NCBI GenBank assembly: GCA_964602995.1 | Contig: CAZRTM010000122.1 | Coordinates: 1 to 11,103 of the forward strand | Direction of reading: 5' to 3' | From: JAAYYY01 sp964602995 | GTDB lineage: Bacteria; Chloroflexota; Anaerolineae; Promineifilales; Promineifilaceae | Length of the DNA: 11,103 nt | Translations under genes and position numbers: made by a program | The notes under the pieces: generated by a model | What the model saw: only the letters and a program-made list of their open reading frames with translations | Databases searched by the model: none | Told to the model about the DNA's origin: nothing | In this document: positions 1-7,107 of the stretch, in pieces | Layout: every line of letters starts with the position of its first letter | How positions within the stretch are numbered: position 1 is the stretch's first letter

Positions 1-87
1 CAGAAATGGCGGCAGGTAGACATCCGGCCGTTGATTCGCTCATATGCAGCTACAGCCTCCTGCTTTGTGATGATAGAATAACCGTCG
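1..87. other. Leading edge: undecided coding or intergenic sequence
   Basis: No gene can be assigned firmly here. On the + strand, frame 1 is open from the window edge to a TAA at 79-81 (26 residues), which could be the tail of an upstream gene ending 6 nt before the kinase. On the minus strand, a frame starting with GTG at 98 (GAAGG seven to eleven bases upstream) runs off the window edge without a stop and reads plausibly (begins VNFIDGYSIITKQE). The two readings exclude one another, and third-position GC does not separate them. A TGA-TAGAAT motif just before the kinase start also allows a plain promoter region. Confidence 0.3.
71..79 (+). promoter_or_regulatory. Candidate extended -10 promoter before the first histidine kinase
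   Basis: TG at 71-72, one base, then TAGAAT at 74-79 matches the bacterial extended -10 pattern (TGnTAnnnT). No convincing -35 hexamer is seen at 16-18 bp. The motif ends 8 nt before the ATG at 88, and there is no Shine-Dalgarno sequence between them, so initiation from it would give a leaderless or nearly leaderless transcript. If the + strand frame ending at 81 is a real gene tail, this match may be chance. Confidence 0.35.
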
Positions 88-2523
88 ATGAAATTCACTA
101 CTGCCTTCGCCGCTGACGCTGACAAAACAACCCATCGCCCCCCGCTACTGCGCTCACTCCTGGAGTGGGGATTGCTCTTCTTTGGATTTCTCACCGCCAT
201 CTGGCTTGCCACACAAAGCCGCGCCGCGCCACAACTGGTTCTATTGACTCTGCTCGTGGTCATATCCACGAACTTCAGCGTGCCACTGGTTAAAGGCATC
301 ATCAGCCCCATCTTGCCCATCGTCACCATCACCGCCCTGTTGGTCTTAGGCCCGCCATTGGCCCTGAGTGCGCTGAGCATAGGCTTTCTCCTGGCAGAGC
401 TGAGCCGGCCGCTGTGGCGTCCGCTCTGGCAACAATCCTCTCTCACCACTGGCTCTCTTCGCTTCCGCCTGGCGCGAGCAGCGGGTCACGTCGCCATCCT
501 CTTCCTGGCGGGCCTGCTCTACCTGCAAGTCGAGGGGCAAGCGCCGCTGAACCCGGTCACTCTCCTCACCGAGCGTGAGATGCTCTCGCGGCTCATTGCG
601 CTCTCAACTGTGTATGCCGCCCTCTTCTTCTTACTTAACTTCATTATCACTGGCCTTTATGCCGCTCCCGCCAGACAGGTTGATGCGCTCATCCTGCTGC
701 TCATGATTTCGGTACTCACCCAGCCTTTTGCCCTCTTTGGCGCCATCACGCACAGCACCATTGGCCTTCCAGCGTTGGTCATCTTTAGCGTCGGCGCTGG
801 CGCCTTTGCCATCATCGGTTGGCTCTCCTGGCAACGTCATTTCACCCTCAACCGCCAACTGCAGCAGATTACCGAGCTGAACCGCGTGGGCGCCTCCCTG
901 CGCGAATCCCTCGACCTGCCCACCGTTCTGCAACGCACCTACCGGCAGGTTAGCGCGCTGGTAGATGCCGATACCTTCACCATTACCTTGCGCCAGAAGC
1001 ACACAGACGCTTACCAGATCATCCACCTTGCCGGTTCCGAGCCTGAAGTGGAAAACAGTACCACTATCGACGACTTCACGGCCTGGGTGCTGCAACGTGG
1101 ACAGGTCCTGCAAGTAGACGAAAACAACATCCATTTTGCTCCCCGCCACGGCCTCGGCGCCCCACAACCACAGCCCGCAGCCTGGTTAGGCGTGCCGCTG
1201 ACGACAGGCGAGGAAACGATCGGCGCTATGGTTTTGCAGCGGCGGCAGCCGGATCAGCCATTCGGCCGCTGGAATCGCGAGGTGCTGCTGGCCGTCGCTG
1301 GGCAGACCAGCGCGGCCATCGAAAACGCCCGCCTCTACCAGGAAACCGTGCGCCTCTATAACCAGACCGATCAGGCTCTCGCCGAACGCCTCAAACAGCT
1401 ACAGGCGCTGCTTAATTCCACCAGTGAAGGGGTATTGATGCTGGACCGCAAGGGTCACGTGGCGCTGCTCAATCCCCCTGCTGCCCACTTTCTGAACGGC
1501 GAAGCCCAACAACTGCTACAGCAACCACTGCGCCCCGAAACGGACGCCGCCGCACTCGGCTACGAGCCAGCCGCCCTTCACGAGTTACTCCACCTGTTGC
1601 AGCAACAGCCCGAGACCCTGACCAGGGATGACCGGTTCGCCAACCGCAGTACGCTCTTCACCGTTCGCCGCTCTGACCCGGCCGCGCATCAGTCGCAACG
1701 CCGTTTTTTGCAGCGCCTGGAAGCGCCCGTCGTGGGCGACGACGGCCAGTTGCTGGGCTGGCTCATCGTCTTGCGTGACGTCACCGAGGAACAGGAGCGG
1801 CTGGAATGGCGCACGACGGTCACGCGCATGATTGTCCACGATTTGCGCAATCCGGTGACCACGTTGATGACTAGTGTAGACCTGGCCGAAGCAACCCTTG
1901 ACTCCGGCGAGAAGGCCAGACGCCACCTGCGCCAGGCCCGCTTTGGCGCCGAAGAGATGCTGAACATGATCGACTCCCTGATGGATATGACGCGGCTGGA
2001 GGTTGGTCAACTGATTCTGGAGATGGAAGCGCTGCGCCTGCCGCCCCTGGTGGAGTCGGTGATTGAGCGCCTCAACCCGTTAGCAGAACAAAGACAGGTC
2101 TCCCTCTCCTGCCACGCCGACCCAGAGCTGCCTGCGGTGTGGGCTGACGAGGAGTTATCCCGCCGCATCGTGCTCAATTTGCTGGACAACGCGCTCAAGT
2201 TCACGCCGGCCGGTGGTCGCATCTGGGTACACATGCGGCCAGGCGCCCCGCTGCCAGGGCACGAGCCTGGCATCTGTTGCGAGGTCGGCGACACAGGACC
2301 GGGCATTGCCGAAGAGAACCGGCAACGCATCTTTGATCGCTTCACACGAGTAAACAGCGGCGGCGGGCAGGTGCGCGGCACCGGCCTGGGGCTGGCCTTC
2401 TGTAAGCTGGCTGTCGAAGCGCAAGGCGGCTCCATCTGGGTTGAGAGCGGCCTGGAGCAGGGCAGCCGTTTCTTCTTCACCATCCCCGGCATCCCTCTCT
2501 TCGACGCATCCGATGGCAGTTGA
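88..2523 (+). CDS. Membrane-bound sensor histidine kinase (TM-GAF-PAS-HisKA-HATPase)
   Basis: An 811-aa two-component sensor kinase at the cytoplasmic membrane that should autophosphorylate on His584 and pass phosphate to an unidentified response regulator. Residues about 25-250 form seven or eight hydrophobic segments with little extracellular loop. A GAF domain follows at about 275-415 (ending AAIENARLYQET, typical of GAF-to-helix exits), then a PAS domain at about 437-565 (SEGVLMLDRKGHV; exit LRDVTEEQE). HisKA carries the H-box MIVHDLRNP. The ATPase has an N-box with Asn701 (LLDNALKFTPAGG), a G1 box with Asp735 (GDTGPGI) and a G2 box GTGLGLAFC, so all catalytic boxes are intact. There is no receiver domain and no regulator gene nearby, hence an orphan kinase. 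The ATG at 88 lacks a Shine-Dalgarno sequence, but no better start precedes the first membrane segment. The ligand is unknown. The family call is firm. Confidence 0.93.
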   Translation: MKFTTAFAADADKTTHRPPLLRSLLEWGLLFFGFLTAIWLATQSRAAPQLVLLTLLVVISTNFSVPLVKGIISPILPIVTITALLVLGPPLALSALSIGFLLAELSRPLWRPLWQQSSLTTGSLRFRLARAAGHVAILFLAGLLYLQVEGQAPLNPVTLLTEREMLSRLIALSTVYAALFFLLNFIITGLYAAPARQVDALILLLMISVLTQPFALFGAITHSTIGLPALVIFSVGAGAFAIIGWLSWQRHFTLNRQLQQITELNRVGASLRESLDLPTVLQRTYRQVSALVDADTFTITLRQKHTDAYQIIHLAGSEPEVENSTTIDDFTAWVLQRGQVLQVDENNIHFAPRHGLGAPQPQPAAWLGVPLTTGEETIGAMVLQRRQPDQPFGRWNREVLLAVAGQTSAAIENARLYQETVRLYNQTDQALAERLKQLQALLNSTSEGVLMLDRKGHVALLNPPAAHFLNGEAQQLLQQPLRPETDAAALGYEPAALHELLHLLQQQPETLTRDDRFANRSTLFTVRRSDPAAHQSQRRFLQRLEAPVVGDDGQLLGWLIVLRDVTEEQERLEWRTTVTRMIVHDLRNPVTTLMTSVDLAEATLDSGEKARRHLRQARFGAEEMLNMIDSLMDMTRLEVGQLILEMEALRLPPLVESVIERLNPLAEQRQVSLSCHADPELPAVWADEELSRRIVLNLLDNALKFTPAGGRIWVHMRPGAPLPGHEPGICCEVGDTGPGIAEENRQRIFDRFTRVNSGGGQVRGTGLGLAFCKLAVEAQGGSIWVESGLEQGSRFFFTIPGIPLFDASDGS

Positions 2524-2566
2524 CCCACTTCAGCGGAAAGGCTACAGTTGAACGTGATACCGTCAC

Positions 2567-2573
2567 AAGGGGG
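2567..2573 (+). promoter_or_regulatory. Shine-Dalgarno deciding a TTG start for the FmdE-like gene
   Basis: AAGGGGG sits 5 nt before the TTG at 2579. The two in-frame ATG codons downstream (2600 and 2621) have no comparable purine-rich sequence before them, so the TTG start is preferred. Confidence 0.55.
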
Positions 2574-2578
2574 CAATA

Positions 2579-3232
2579 TTGACCCGTGTTGGATGCCAGA
2601 TGGAATCTGTCCCAGCCGAAATGAGCGCGAATCTGCCTGATCCTGATTTGCTCGCCGAGCTACTGGCCAGATCGGCCCAGGGCCATCGCCACCTCTGCCC
2701 GCGCCAGGTGCTTGGCGTGCGCATTGGTCTTTACGGGTTGCGACTGTTGGGTCTGGCGCACGGCCCCCACCGTTTTCACAACCGGCGCAAGCGTCTGCTG
2801 GTCATCGCCGAGACAGATGGCTGTGGCGTGGATGGCATCGCCGCCGCGACCGACACCGCCGTCGGCCGCCGCACCTTACGCATCGTCGATTTCGGCAAAG
2901 TGGCCGCCACGCTGGTCGACACCAGGAGTGGCCACTCAGTGCGCATCCGACCCGCCCACACCTCGCGTGACCTGGCCCGCGAGCACGTCCCTGAGGCCCG
3001 CAGCCGCTGGCACGCCTACCTGGAAGCGTACCAATTTCTACCCGACGATGAGCTGCTGGTAGCTACCCCCGTGGAGCTGATCCAGCCGCTCTCTGAAATT
3101 GTCAGTAAGGCCGGCGCCCGCACCACTTGCGCCAATTGTGGCGAGGAGATCCTCAACGAGCGGGAGCTGCTCTGCGAAGGAAAAGTGCTCTGCCGCGCCT
3201 GCGCCGGAGAACGCTACTACCGCCCATGCTAG
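2579..3232 (+). CDS. FmdE-family protein with C-terminal four-cysteine zinc module
   Basis: This 217-aa protein belongs to the FmdE (formylmethanofuran dehydrogenase subunit E) domain family. The domain spans about residues 24-175. It has the metal-site-like motif GHRHLCP (His36, His38, Cys40) followed by LGVRIG, then AETDGCGVDGI (Cys82) and VDFGKVAATLVD, all characteristic of the family. The C-terminus carries Cys184-X2-Cys187 and Cys205-X2-Cys208, a treble-clef or DksA/TraR-like zinc module often fused to bacterial FmdE proteins. Family members are linked to molybdenum/tungsten formylmethanofuran dehydrogenases in archaea. In bacteria lacking that pathway the role is not established, and metal binding or a cofactor-related function is only a guess. 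The gene starts 55 bp after the kinase stop on the same strand, so cotranscription is likely. The TTG start is chosen for its Shine-Dalgarno; starts at 2600 or 2621 would remove only residues before the domain. Confidence 0.85.
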   Translation: MTRVGCQMESVPAEMSANLPDPDLLAELLARSAQGHRHLCPRQVLGVRIGLYGLRLLGLAHGPHRFHNRRKRLLVIAETDGCGVDGIAAATDTAVGRRTLRIVDFGKVAATLVDTRSGHSVRIRPAHTSRDLAREHVPEARSRWHAYLEAYQFLPDDELLVATPVELIQPLSEIVSKAGARTTCANCGEEILNERELLCEGKVLCRACAGERYYRPC

Positions 3233-3239
3233 GCAACCA

Positions 3240-3253
3240 CCGCGCCCCCGCGG
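3240..3253. terminator. GC-rich stem-loop after the FmdE-like gene
   Basis: CCGCG and CGCGG form a perfect 5-bp stem around a four-C loop, 8 nt beyond the FmdE-like stop codon. There is no T-tract, so it is at best part of a composite terminator between two convergent genes. Confidence 0.35.
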
Positions 3254-3255
3254 AG

Positions 3256-3277
3256 ATGCTTCGACTACGCTCAGCAT
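3256..3277. repeat. REP-like intergenic palindrome containing TTCGACTACGCTCAG
   Basis: ATGCT at 3256-3260 and AGCAT at 3273-3277 are inverted copies flanking the core TCGACTACGCTC. From memory, motifs of the form CTTCGACTnCGCTCAG recur between genes in many bacterial genomes as short REP-like repeats. Only one copy is present in this window, so repeat status cannot be shown here. Confidence 0.4.
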
Positions 3278-3279
3278 GA

Positions 3280-3296
3280 GTAGAATTGCATTCTAC
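3280..3296. terminator. Perfect 7-bp hairpin between convergent genes
   Basis: GTAGAAT and ATTCTAC pair perfectly around a TGC loop, ending 2 nt before the acyl-CoA dehydrogenase stop codon. The stem is AT-rich and neither strand has a T-run after it. It may act with the two neighbouring stem-loops as a bidirectional transcript end. Confidence 0.4.
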
Positions 3297-3298
3297 AG

Positions 3299-5065
3299 CT
3301 ACTCATCCTCCTCATCCTCGACCTGCTCAATTCGGCGCGGGCGGCGGTCGGCGCAGAGGCGACTGACCTGGTCCGCATAATTAGGAATCTCCAGCGCCGT
3401 GCGCCCCATCACGCGGCGGTCGAAGAAAAACTCCGCCATGCGCTGCTTGCTACGGTCCTGCTTCTCGTATATCTCCCAGGCCGCTTCCACGCCCATACAG
3501 GCCACGTAATAGAGGTCAGTCAACCGCTCCAGTAACGGGCGGAAGGGAATGCTGGCGCTCAACTCATCCATCTCCAGCAACGCCTCAATCTGCTCCTGCA
3601 TCTGCTGCAATTGTTCCAGCCCTTCGCGCCGCAGCCGCTTGAACGGCGACGGCTCCAGCATCGCCCGGATCTGAGCCAGGAACGGTTCGTGCACCTGGTA
3701 GCGGCGCATATCACGTTGCACCTGCGCCAGCAGCACATTGTGCGTCCCTTCCCAATTCTCATACACCACATTGTCGCGCAATAATCGCGGCAAAATCGAG
3801 AAATCCTCCACCGCGCCATTGCCCCCCAGCACCTCAATACCCTGCTGAATCACCTCGTGGGCCAGCACCGCACTGCGGAACTTGTTCAGGTTGATCGCCA
3901 TACGCAGGAACGAACCGGTCTCCGCATCCTGCTTGCGCCCCGTCTCAATCTCGTCCAACGTGCGCACCACGCGCATCGCGCCCGATAGTATCGCCGTGGC
4001 ATCGGTGCGCATCTGGGTCAGCGTGGCCTGCACGGCAGGAAAATACAGGATAGGCCGTTCGAACGCAAAGCGGTGTTGGGCGTATGTCCACGCCGTCATA
4101 TAGGCGCGCCGGGCGTTGGCGCTGCAACCGACGGCGTTGAAGATGCGCGAGGTGTTGATGACGTAAATCATCGCGTTGCGGAAGCCCTGCTCAGTCGTCC
4201 CCACCTGATAGGCCACCGCGTCACGCAACTCCAGCTCGCCTGTGGCCATGGAGCGCGTGCCCAGCTTGTCCTTGAGCTGGCGGATGTAGAAGTTGTTCAG
4301 CGACCCATCTTGCAGATGGCGCGGCATCAGGAACAGGCCCAGACCGGCCGTCCCCTCGCCCTGCTCCGGCACACGGGCCATTACCAGCGCCAGCTCAGCA
4401 TTAACGTTGGAACAAAACCACTTCTCGCCATTAAGCAGCCAGCTACCTTCGGCCGCGGGGTCCAGCGGTGTCGCCGTCGTGGCGTTGGCTCCCACGTCGG
4501 AACCACCCTGCACCTCGGTCAGGTACTGGGCGCCGGTGTAATTCTCGTCATAGTCGGGATTGAGCAGGCCGGGCAAATAGCGTTCTTTCAGCATCTCCGA
4601 CCCTTCCGCCTGCAAGACCTTAATCAGGCCAGCCGTACAGGCCAGCGGGCAGTTGTGCCCTGCCTCGCCATTCTGCGCCGACAGGTAGAAGAGCGCCAGG
4701 CTCAGCAGATTACTGCCCGCCTCTTCCAACACCGACATCACACCCGAGCCATAGATGGCGCGCCCTGCTTCATGGTGGCTAGGATGAAAGCGAACGGCCT
4801 CCATGCGCTGGCCTGTCTCATCGTACCGTTCCAACTGTGGCAGGTTCTCGGGGCGGTTGGCAAGGGCCGCCGCGTGGTCGACAGCAGTAGCCGCCACACC
4901 GCCAAAATTCATCAAGCGCGGCAGATGCCCGCGATACTGCTCCTCTCCCCAATAGAACTGCAGCAGGCGCTGCAAATTACGGTCGCTAATCAGAAAGTTA
5001 TCTGGCTGCGCCGCCTGCCACTCGGCAAGACGACGCCGCCCTAGCTCAATTGGCTCAAATGTCAT
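3299..5065 (-). CDS. Acyl-CoA dehydrogenase family protein, AidB/ACAD-like
   Basis: A 588-aa flavoprotein of the acyl-CoA dehydrogenase fold, expected to use FAD and to pass electrons to electron-transfer flavoprotein if it is a true dehydrogenase. It is much longer than classical ~380-aa enzymes. Residues 1-150 form an enlarged helical N-terminal region. Residues 181-196 (YLTEVQGGSDVGANAT) match the TE-QGGSDV motif of AidB-type members, followed by the middle beta domain (KDKLGTRSMATGE near 265). The C-terminal helical domain has EVLGGNGAVEDF near 411 and WEGTHNV, whose Glu439 lies where the catalytic base is expected. About 120 further residues follow, ending in an acidic tail. The ATG at 5065 directly abuts the SelA stop and has AAAGGTGG 7 nt upstream, within selA, indicating translational coupling. 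The substrate is unknown, and a DNA-repair-like role as proposed for AidB cannot be excluded. Confidence 0.9.
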   Translation of the reverse strand: MTFEPIELGRRRLAEWQAAQPDNFLISDRNLQRLLQFYWGEEQYRGHLPRLMNFGGVAATAVDHAAALANRPENLPQLERYDETGQRMEAVRFHPSHHEAGRAIYGSGVMSVLEEAGSNLLSLALFYLSAQNGEAGHNCPLACTAGLIKVLQAEGSEMLKERYLPGLLNPDYDENYTGAQYLTEVQGGSDVGANATTATPLDPAAEGSWLLNGEKWFCSNVNAELALVMARVPEQGEGTAGLGLFLMPRHLQDGSLNNFYIRQLKDKLGTRSMATGELELRDAVAYQVGTTEQGFRNAMIYVINTSRIFNAVGCSANARRAYMTAWTYAQHRFAFERPILYFPAVQATLTQMRTDATAILSGAMRVVRTLDEIETGRKQDAETGSFLRMAINLNKFRSAVLAHEVIQQGIEVLGGNGAVEDFSILPRLLRDNVVYENWEGTHNVLLAQVQRDMRRYQVHEPFLAQIRAMLEPSPFKRLRREGLEQLQQMQEQIEALLEMDELSASIPFRPLLERLTDLYYVACMGVEAAWEIYEKQDRSKQRMAEFFFDRRVMGRTALEIPNYADQVSRLCADRRPRRIEQVEDEEDE

Positions 5066-6478
5066 TCAAGAACCACCTTTCGATTGTGCGTGCCGGGCCA
5101 GCGCGTTGAGCAGCGGCTCCTGCTGCCAGGGCTGGACCGTCCGCGGATCGATTAAGAAGCGATTGTCCTGGATGCGCCCTACAATGGCCGGACGCTCACG
5201 GCGCAGCGCAGCGGCCAGCTCTTCCAGGTGCGCGCGGTCAATGGCCAGCAGCTTTGTGGGCAACGTGCTGCCCGGCAGGCTGCCGCCGCCAACCGTGGAA
5301 AGGCCGTCGATCACGCTGGCCAGGACACCCGCCCCTAGCAACTGTTCCTTCCACCGCTCCGCCTCTTCTTCCACTTCTTCCAGAGGCCGCGCAATCATAC
5401 GCCATACCGGTATCTCCTCCTCTGCTTCGCCGATGAGATAATGGGTCAGCGTGGCCGACAGCGCCGCCAGACTCAGCTTATCTGGCCGCAACGCCCGTGC
5501 CAGGGGATGCTCCCGCAACTGGCCAATCACCTCGCGGTTACCACAAAGGATACCGGCCTGTGGCCCGCCCAGCAGCTTGTCGCCGCTGAAGGTAATCACA
5601 TCGACTCCCGCCTCCAGCCCAGCCTGCACCATCGGCTCCGGGTCCAGGCCATAACGCGTAGTGTCCAGCAGCGCGCCGCTGCCCTGGTCGTAGAGCAACA
5701 TCACGCCCCGTTCGTGCGCCAGCCTCGTCAGTTCTTCCAACGCCGGTGCAGCCGTGAAGCCCACCAGCTTAAAGTTGGAGTGGTGGGCAACCAGAATCCC
5801 TGCTGTCTGTTCACTGATTGCAGCCTCATAATCGCTTAAATGCGTGCGATTGGTCGTGCCAACCTCCACCAGCCGCGCCCCTGATTGTGCCATCACGTCT
5901 GGCACCCGGAAGCCGCCGCCGATCTCCACCATTTGCCCGCGGCTGATAATCACTTCCCGCCCTTTGCAAAACGCGGTCAGCATCAACAAAACGGCCGCCG
6001 CGTTGTTATTCACCACCAGCGCATCCTCAGCCCCGGTCAGCCGCGCCAACAGCCCTGTGGCGTGCACCATGCGCGAGCCACGCGCGCCCGCTGCAAGATC
6101 ATATTCCAGCGTGGCATATCCTTCGCCCGCGTCGCGCAGCGCCTCCAGCGCCGGCCGGCTCAACGGCGCACGGCCCAGGTTGGTATGGATGATCACGCCC
6201 GTGCCGTTAATCACCGGGCGCAATGTCGGCGCCACCAGCGCTTCCAACCACTCTCGCGCTTCCTGCACAATCGTCGCGTTCATGGGCACCGAGCGCCGGC
6301 CGCTGAAAATGGCAGAGCGCACCCCTTCAAGCACCGTGCGCAGCGCTTCCACCAACAGCCCATGCCCATAATGCCCGCCCAGGTCATGCGCCGCTGGGGT
6401 CAGCAACAGCCTGTCTACGCTGGGCAGTTGCCGCAGCAGCTCCTGTATCTCATTATGATGTTCTCCGTTTCCAGTCAT
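5066..6478 (-). CDS. selA: SelA, L-seryl-tRNA(Sec) selenium transferase
   Basis: A pyridoxal-phosphate enzyme that converts seryl-tRNA(Sec) to selenocysteinyl-tRNA(Sec) with selenophosphate, acting in the cytoplasm as a large homo-oligomer in characterised bacteria. From the ATG at 6478 it is 470 aa, close to the 463 aa of the E. coli protein. Visible SelA hallmarks are the N-terminal tRNA-binding segment (LLRQLPSVDRLL), INGTGVIIHTNLGRAPLS near 90, GTTNRTH near 207, and SGDKLLGGPQAGI, in which Lys301 should form the Schiff base with PLP. The open frame extends to 6568, but those 30 residues are Arg/Trp-rich, unlike the family, and overlap the upstream gene. The ATG at 6478 has GGGAG 5 nt upstream and lies 1 nt from the upstream stop. 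No selB, selC, selD or in-frame-UGA selenoprotein is visible in the window. Confidence 0.95.
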   Translation of the reverse strand: MTGNGEHHNEIQELLRQLPSVDRLLLTPAAHDLGGHYGHGLLVEALRTVLEGVRSAIFSGRRSVPMNATIVQEAREWLEALVAPTLRPVINGTGVIIHTNLGRAPLSRPALEALRDAGEGYATLEYDLAAGARGSRMVHATGLLARLTGAEDALVVNNNAAAVLLMLTAFCKGREVIISRGQMVEIGGGFRVPDVMAQSGARLVEVGTTNRTHLSDYEAAISEQTAGILVAHHSNFKLVGFTAAPALEELTRLAHERGVMLLYDQGSGALLDTTRYGLDPEPMVQAGLEAGVDVITFSGDKLLGGPQAGILCGNREVIGQLREHPLARALRPDKLSLAALSATLTHYLIGEAEEEIPVWRMIARPLEEVEEEAERWKEQLLGAGVLASVIDGLSTVGGGSLPGSTLPTKLLAIDRAHLEELAAALRRERPAIVGRIQDNRFLIDPRTVQPWQQEPLLNALARHAQSKGGS

Positions 6479-6479
6479 C

Positions 6480-6959
6480 TTAGCTCCCAATGGTAGAGAC
6501 GCGGTTGCGTACCTGCAAGAGGATCTCAAAGAGCGCCAGAACCACGGCCACGAGCGCCGCCACGGCAATGCCCAGGCTACGGTTCATCTGCAGCCAGACA
6601 CAAAAAGCCAGCCACAAGCCGATCAGAAGCGCCTGTCGCACCACAACCAACCCCTGCGGAGGCCCCTCTCCGTTGCCAAAACGGCGGTTGGCGTAGTAGA
6701 CAATGGGCAACGCAATCCCGGTCGTGGTCACCATCACACTGGCCAGAAACGCCAGCAAAATCTCGTTGTTGATCGCATCCATCAACCTCGAAGCCAGCAC
6801 CTGATCCGTCGCCGAAGCCCGGATCAAATCCAGCCGCGCCACATCAAAGGGCCAGAAGTTATTCACAATATGATTGCTTGCCAGCACCCCTAAAACAACC
6901 AACCCCACCCCCAACAACAAAAACGGCAAGATCCCCAATCGCTCAAACGTCTCTCTCAT
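6480..6959 (-). CDS. Small four-TM membrane protein of unknown function
   Basis: I do not recognise this family. From the ATG at 6959 it is 159 aa with four hydrophobic segments, at about residues 10-30, 67-90, 105-123 and 128-149. A roughly 35-residue stretch rich in charged and polar residues (DVARLDLIRASATDQ) lies between the first two and may face outside. A short basic loop (NRRFGNGEGPP) lies between the second and third. No catalytic motif is visible. AGGG lies 5 nt before the ATG; an alternative GTG two codons upstream at 6965 has no well-placed ribosome site. The stop codon is 1 nt from the selA start, and the selA Shine-Dalgarno is inside this gene, so the two are translated together. 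A transport or assembly role in selenium metabolism would be guesswork; it may simply share the promoter. Confidence 0.75.
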   Translation of the reverse strand: MRETFERLGILPFLLLGVGLVVLGVLASNHIVNNFWPFDVARLDLIRASATDQVLASRLMDAINNEILLAFLASVMVTTTGIALPIVYYANRRFGNGEGPPQGLVVVRQALLIGLWLAFCVWLQMNRSLGIAVAALVAVVLALFEILLQVRNRVSTIGS

Positions 6960-7011
6960 AACCACCCTATCTCAAGAGCTGCAACCAGCACTAGCTAAAC
7001 TCAATTCCCCC

Positions 7012-7032
7012 AATCTCCAATCTCTAATCTCC
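7012..7032. repeat. Heptamer cluster 1 (three units)
   Basis: Three contiguous units: AATCTCC, AATCTCT, AATCTCC. They are in the same phase and orientation as clusters 2 and 3 (7076-7103 and 7686-7741). Confidence 0.8.
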
Positions 7033-7075
7033 ATTCAACCAATCTTCCCTCTCCTCCCCTGCGCCCCTCCGTCCC

Positions 7076-7103
7076 AATCTCCAATCTCTAATCTCCAATC
7101 TCC
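7076..7103. repeat. Heptamer cluster 2 (four units)
   Basis: Four contiguous units: AATCTCC, AATCTCT, AATCTCC, AATCTCC. They end 4 nt before the stop codon of the 142-aa gene and repeat the unit order of cluster 1, as if one block had been copied. Confidence 0.85.
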
Positions 7104-7107
7104 GTTT

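Larger units (their letters stand above)
6960..7107. other. Pyrimidine-rich intergenic region with heptamer repeats
   Basis: This is the spacer between the 142-aa gene and the membrane-protein/selA operon, both on the minus strand. Its + strand is nearly all C, T and A from about 7000 to 7107, and much of it is made of AATCTCC-type heptamers in two clusters. No clear -35/-10 pair for the operon and no T-tailed terminator for the upstream gene could be found. Confidence 0.5.

Noticed and set aside
631..1167. 178-codon minus-strand open frame inside the first kinase
   Set aside because: It lies entirely opposite the GAF and membrane region of a clear kinase, with no independent support.
4073..5044. 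323-codon + strand open frame opposite the dehydrogenase
   Set aside because: It is a shadow of a firmly identified gene, His/Gln/Arg-rich with no recognisable domain and no ribosome site that stands out.
5885..6496. 203-codon + strand open frame opposite selA
   Set aside because: It has the composition of antisense translation (many His, Gln, Arg), and selA on the other strand is certain.
6479..6568. 30-residue upstream extension of SelA
   Set aside because: It overlaps the membrane-protein gene, is Arg/Trp-rich and unlike SelA N-termini. The ATG at 6478 has a Shine-Dalgarno and gives the usual family length.
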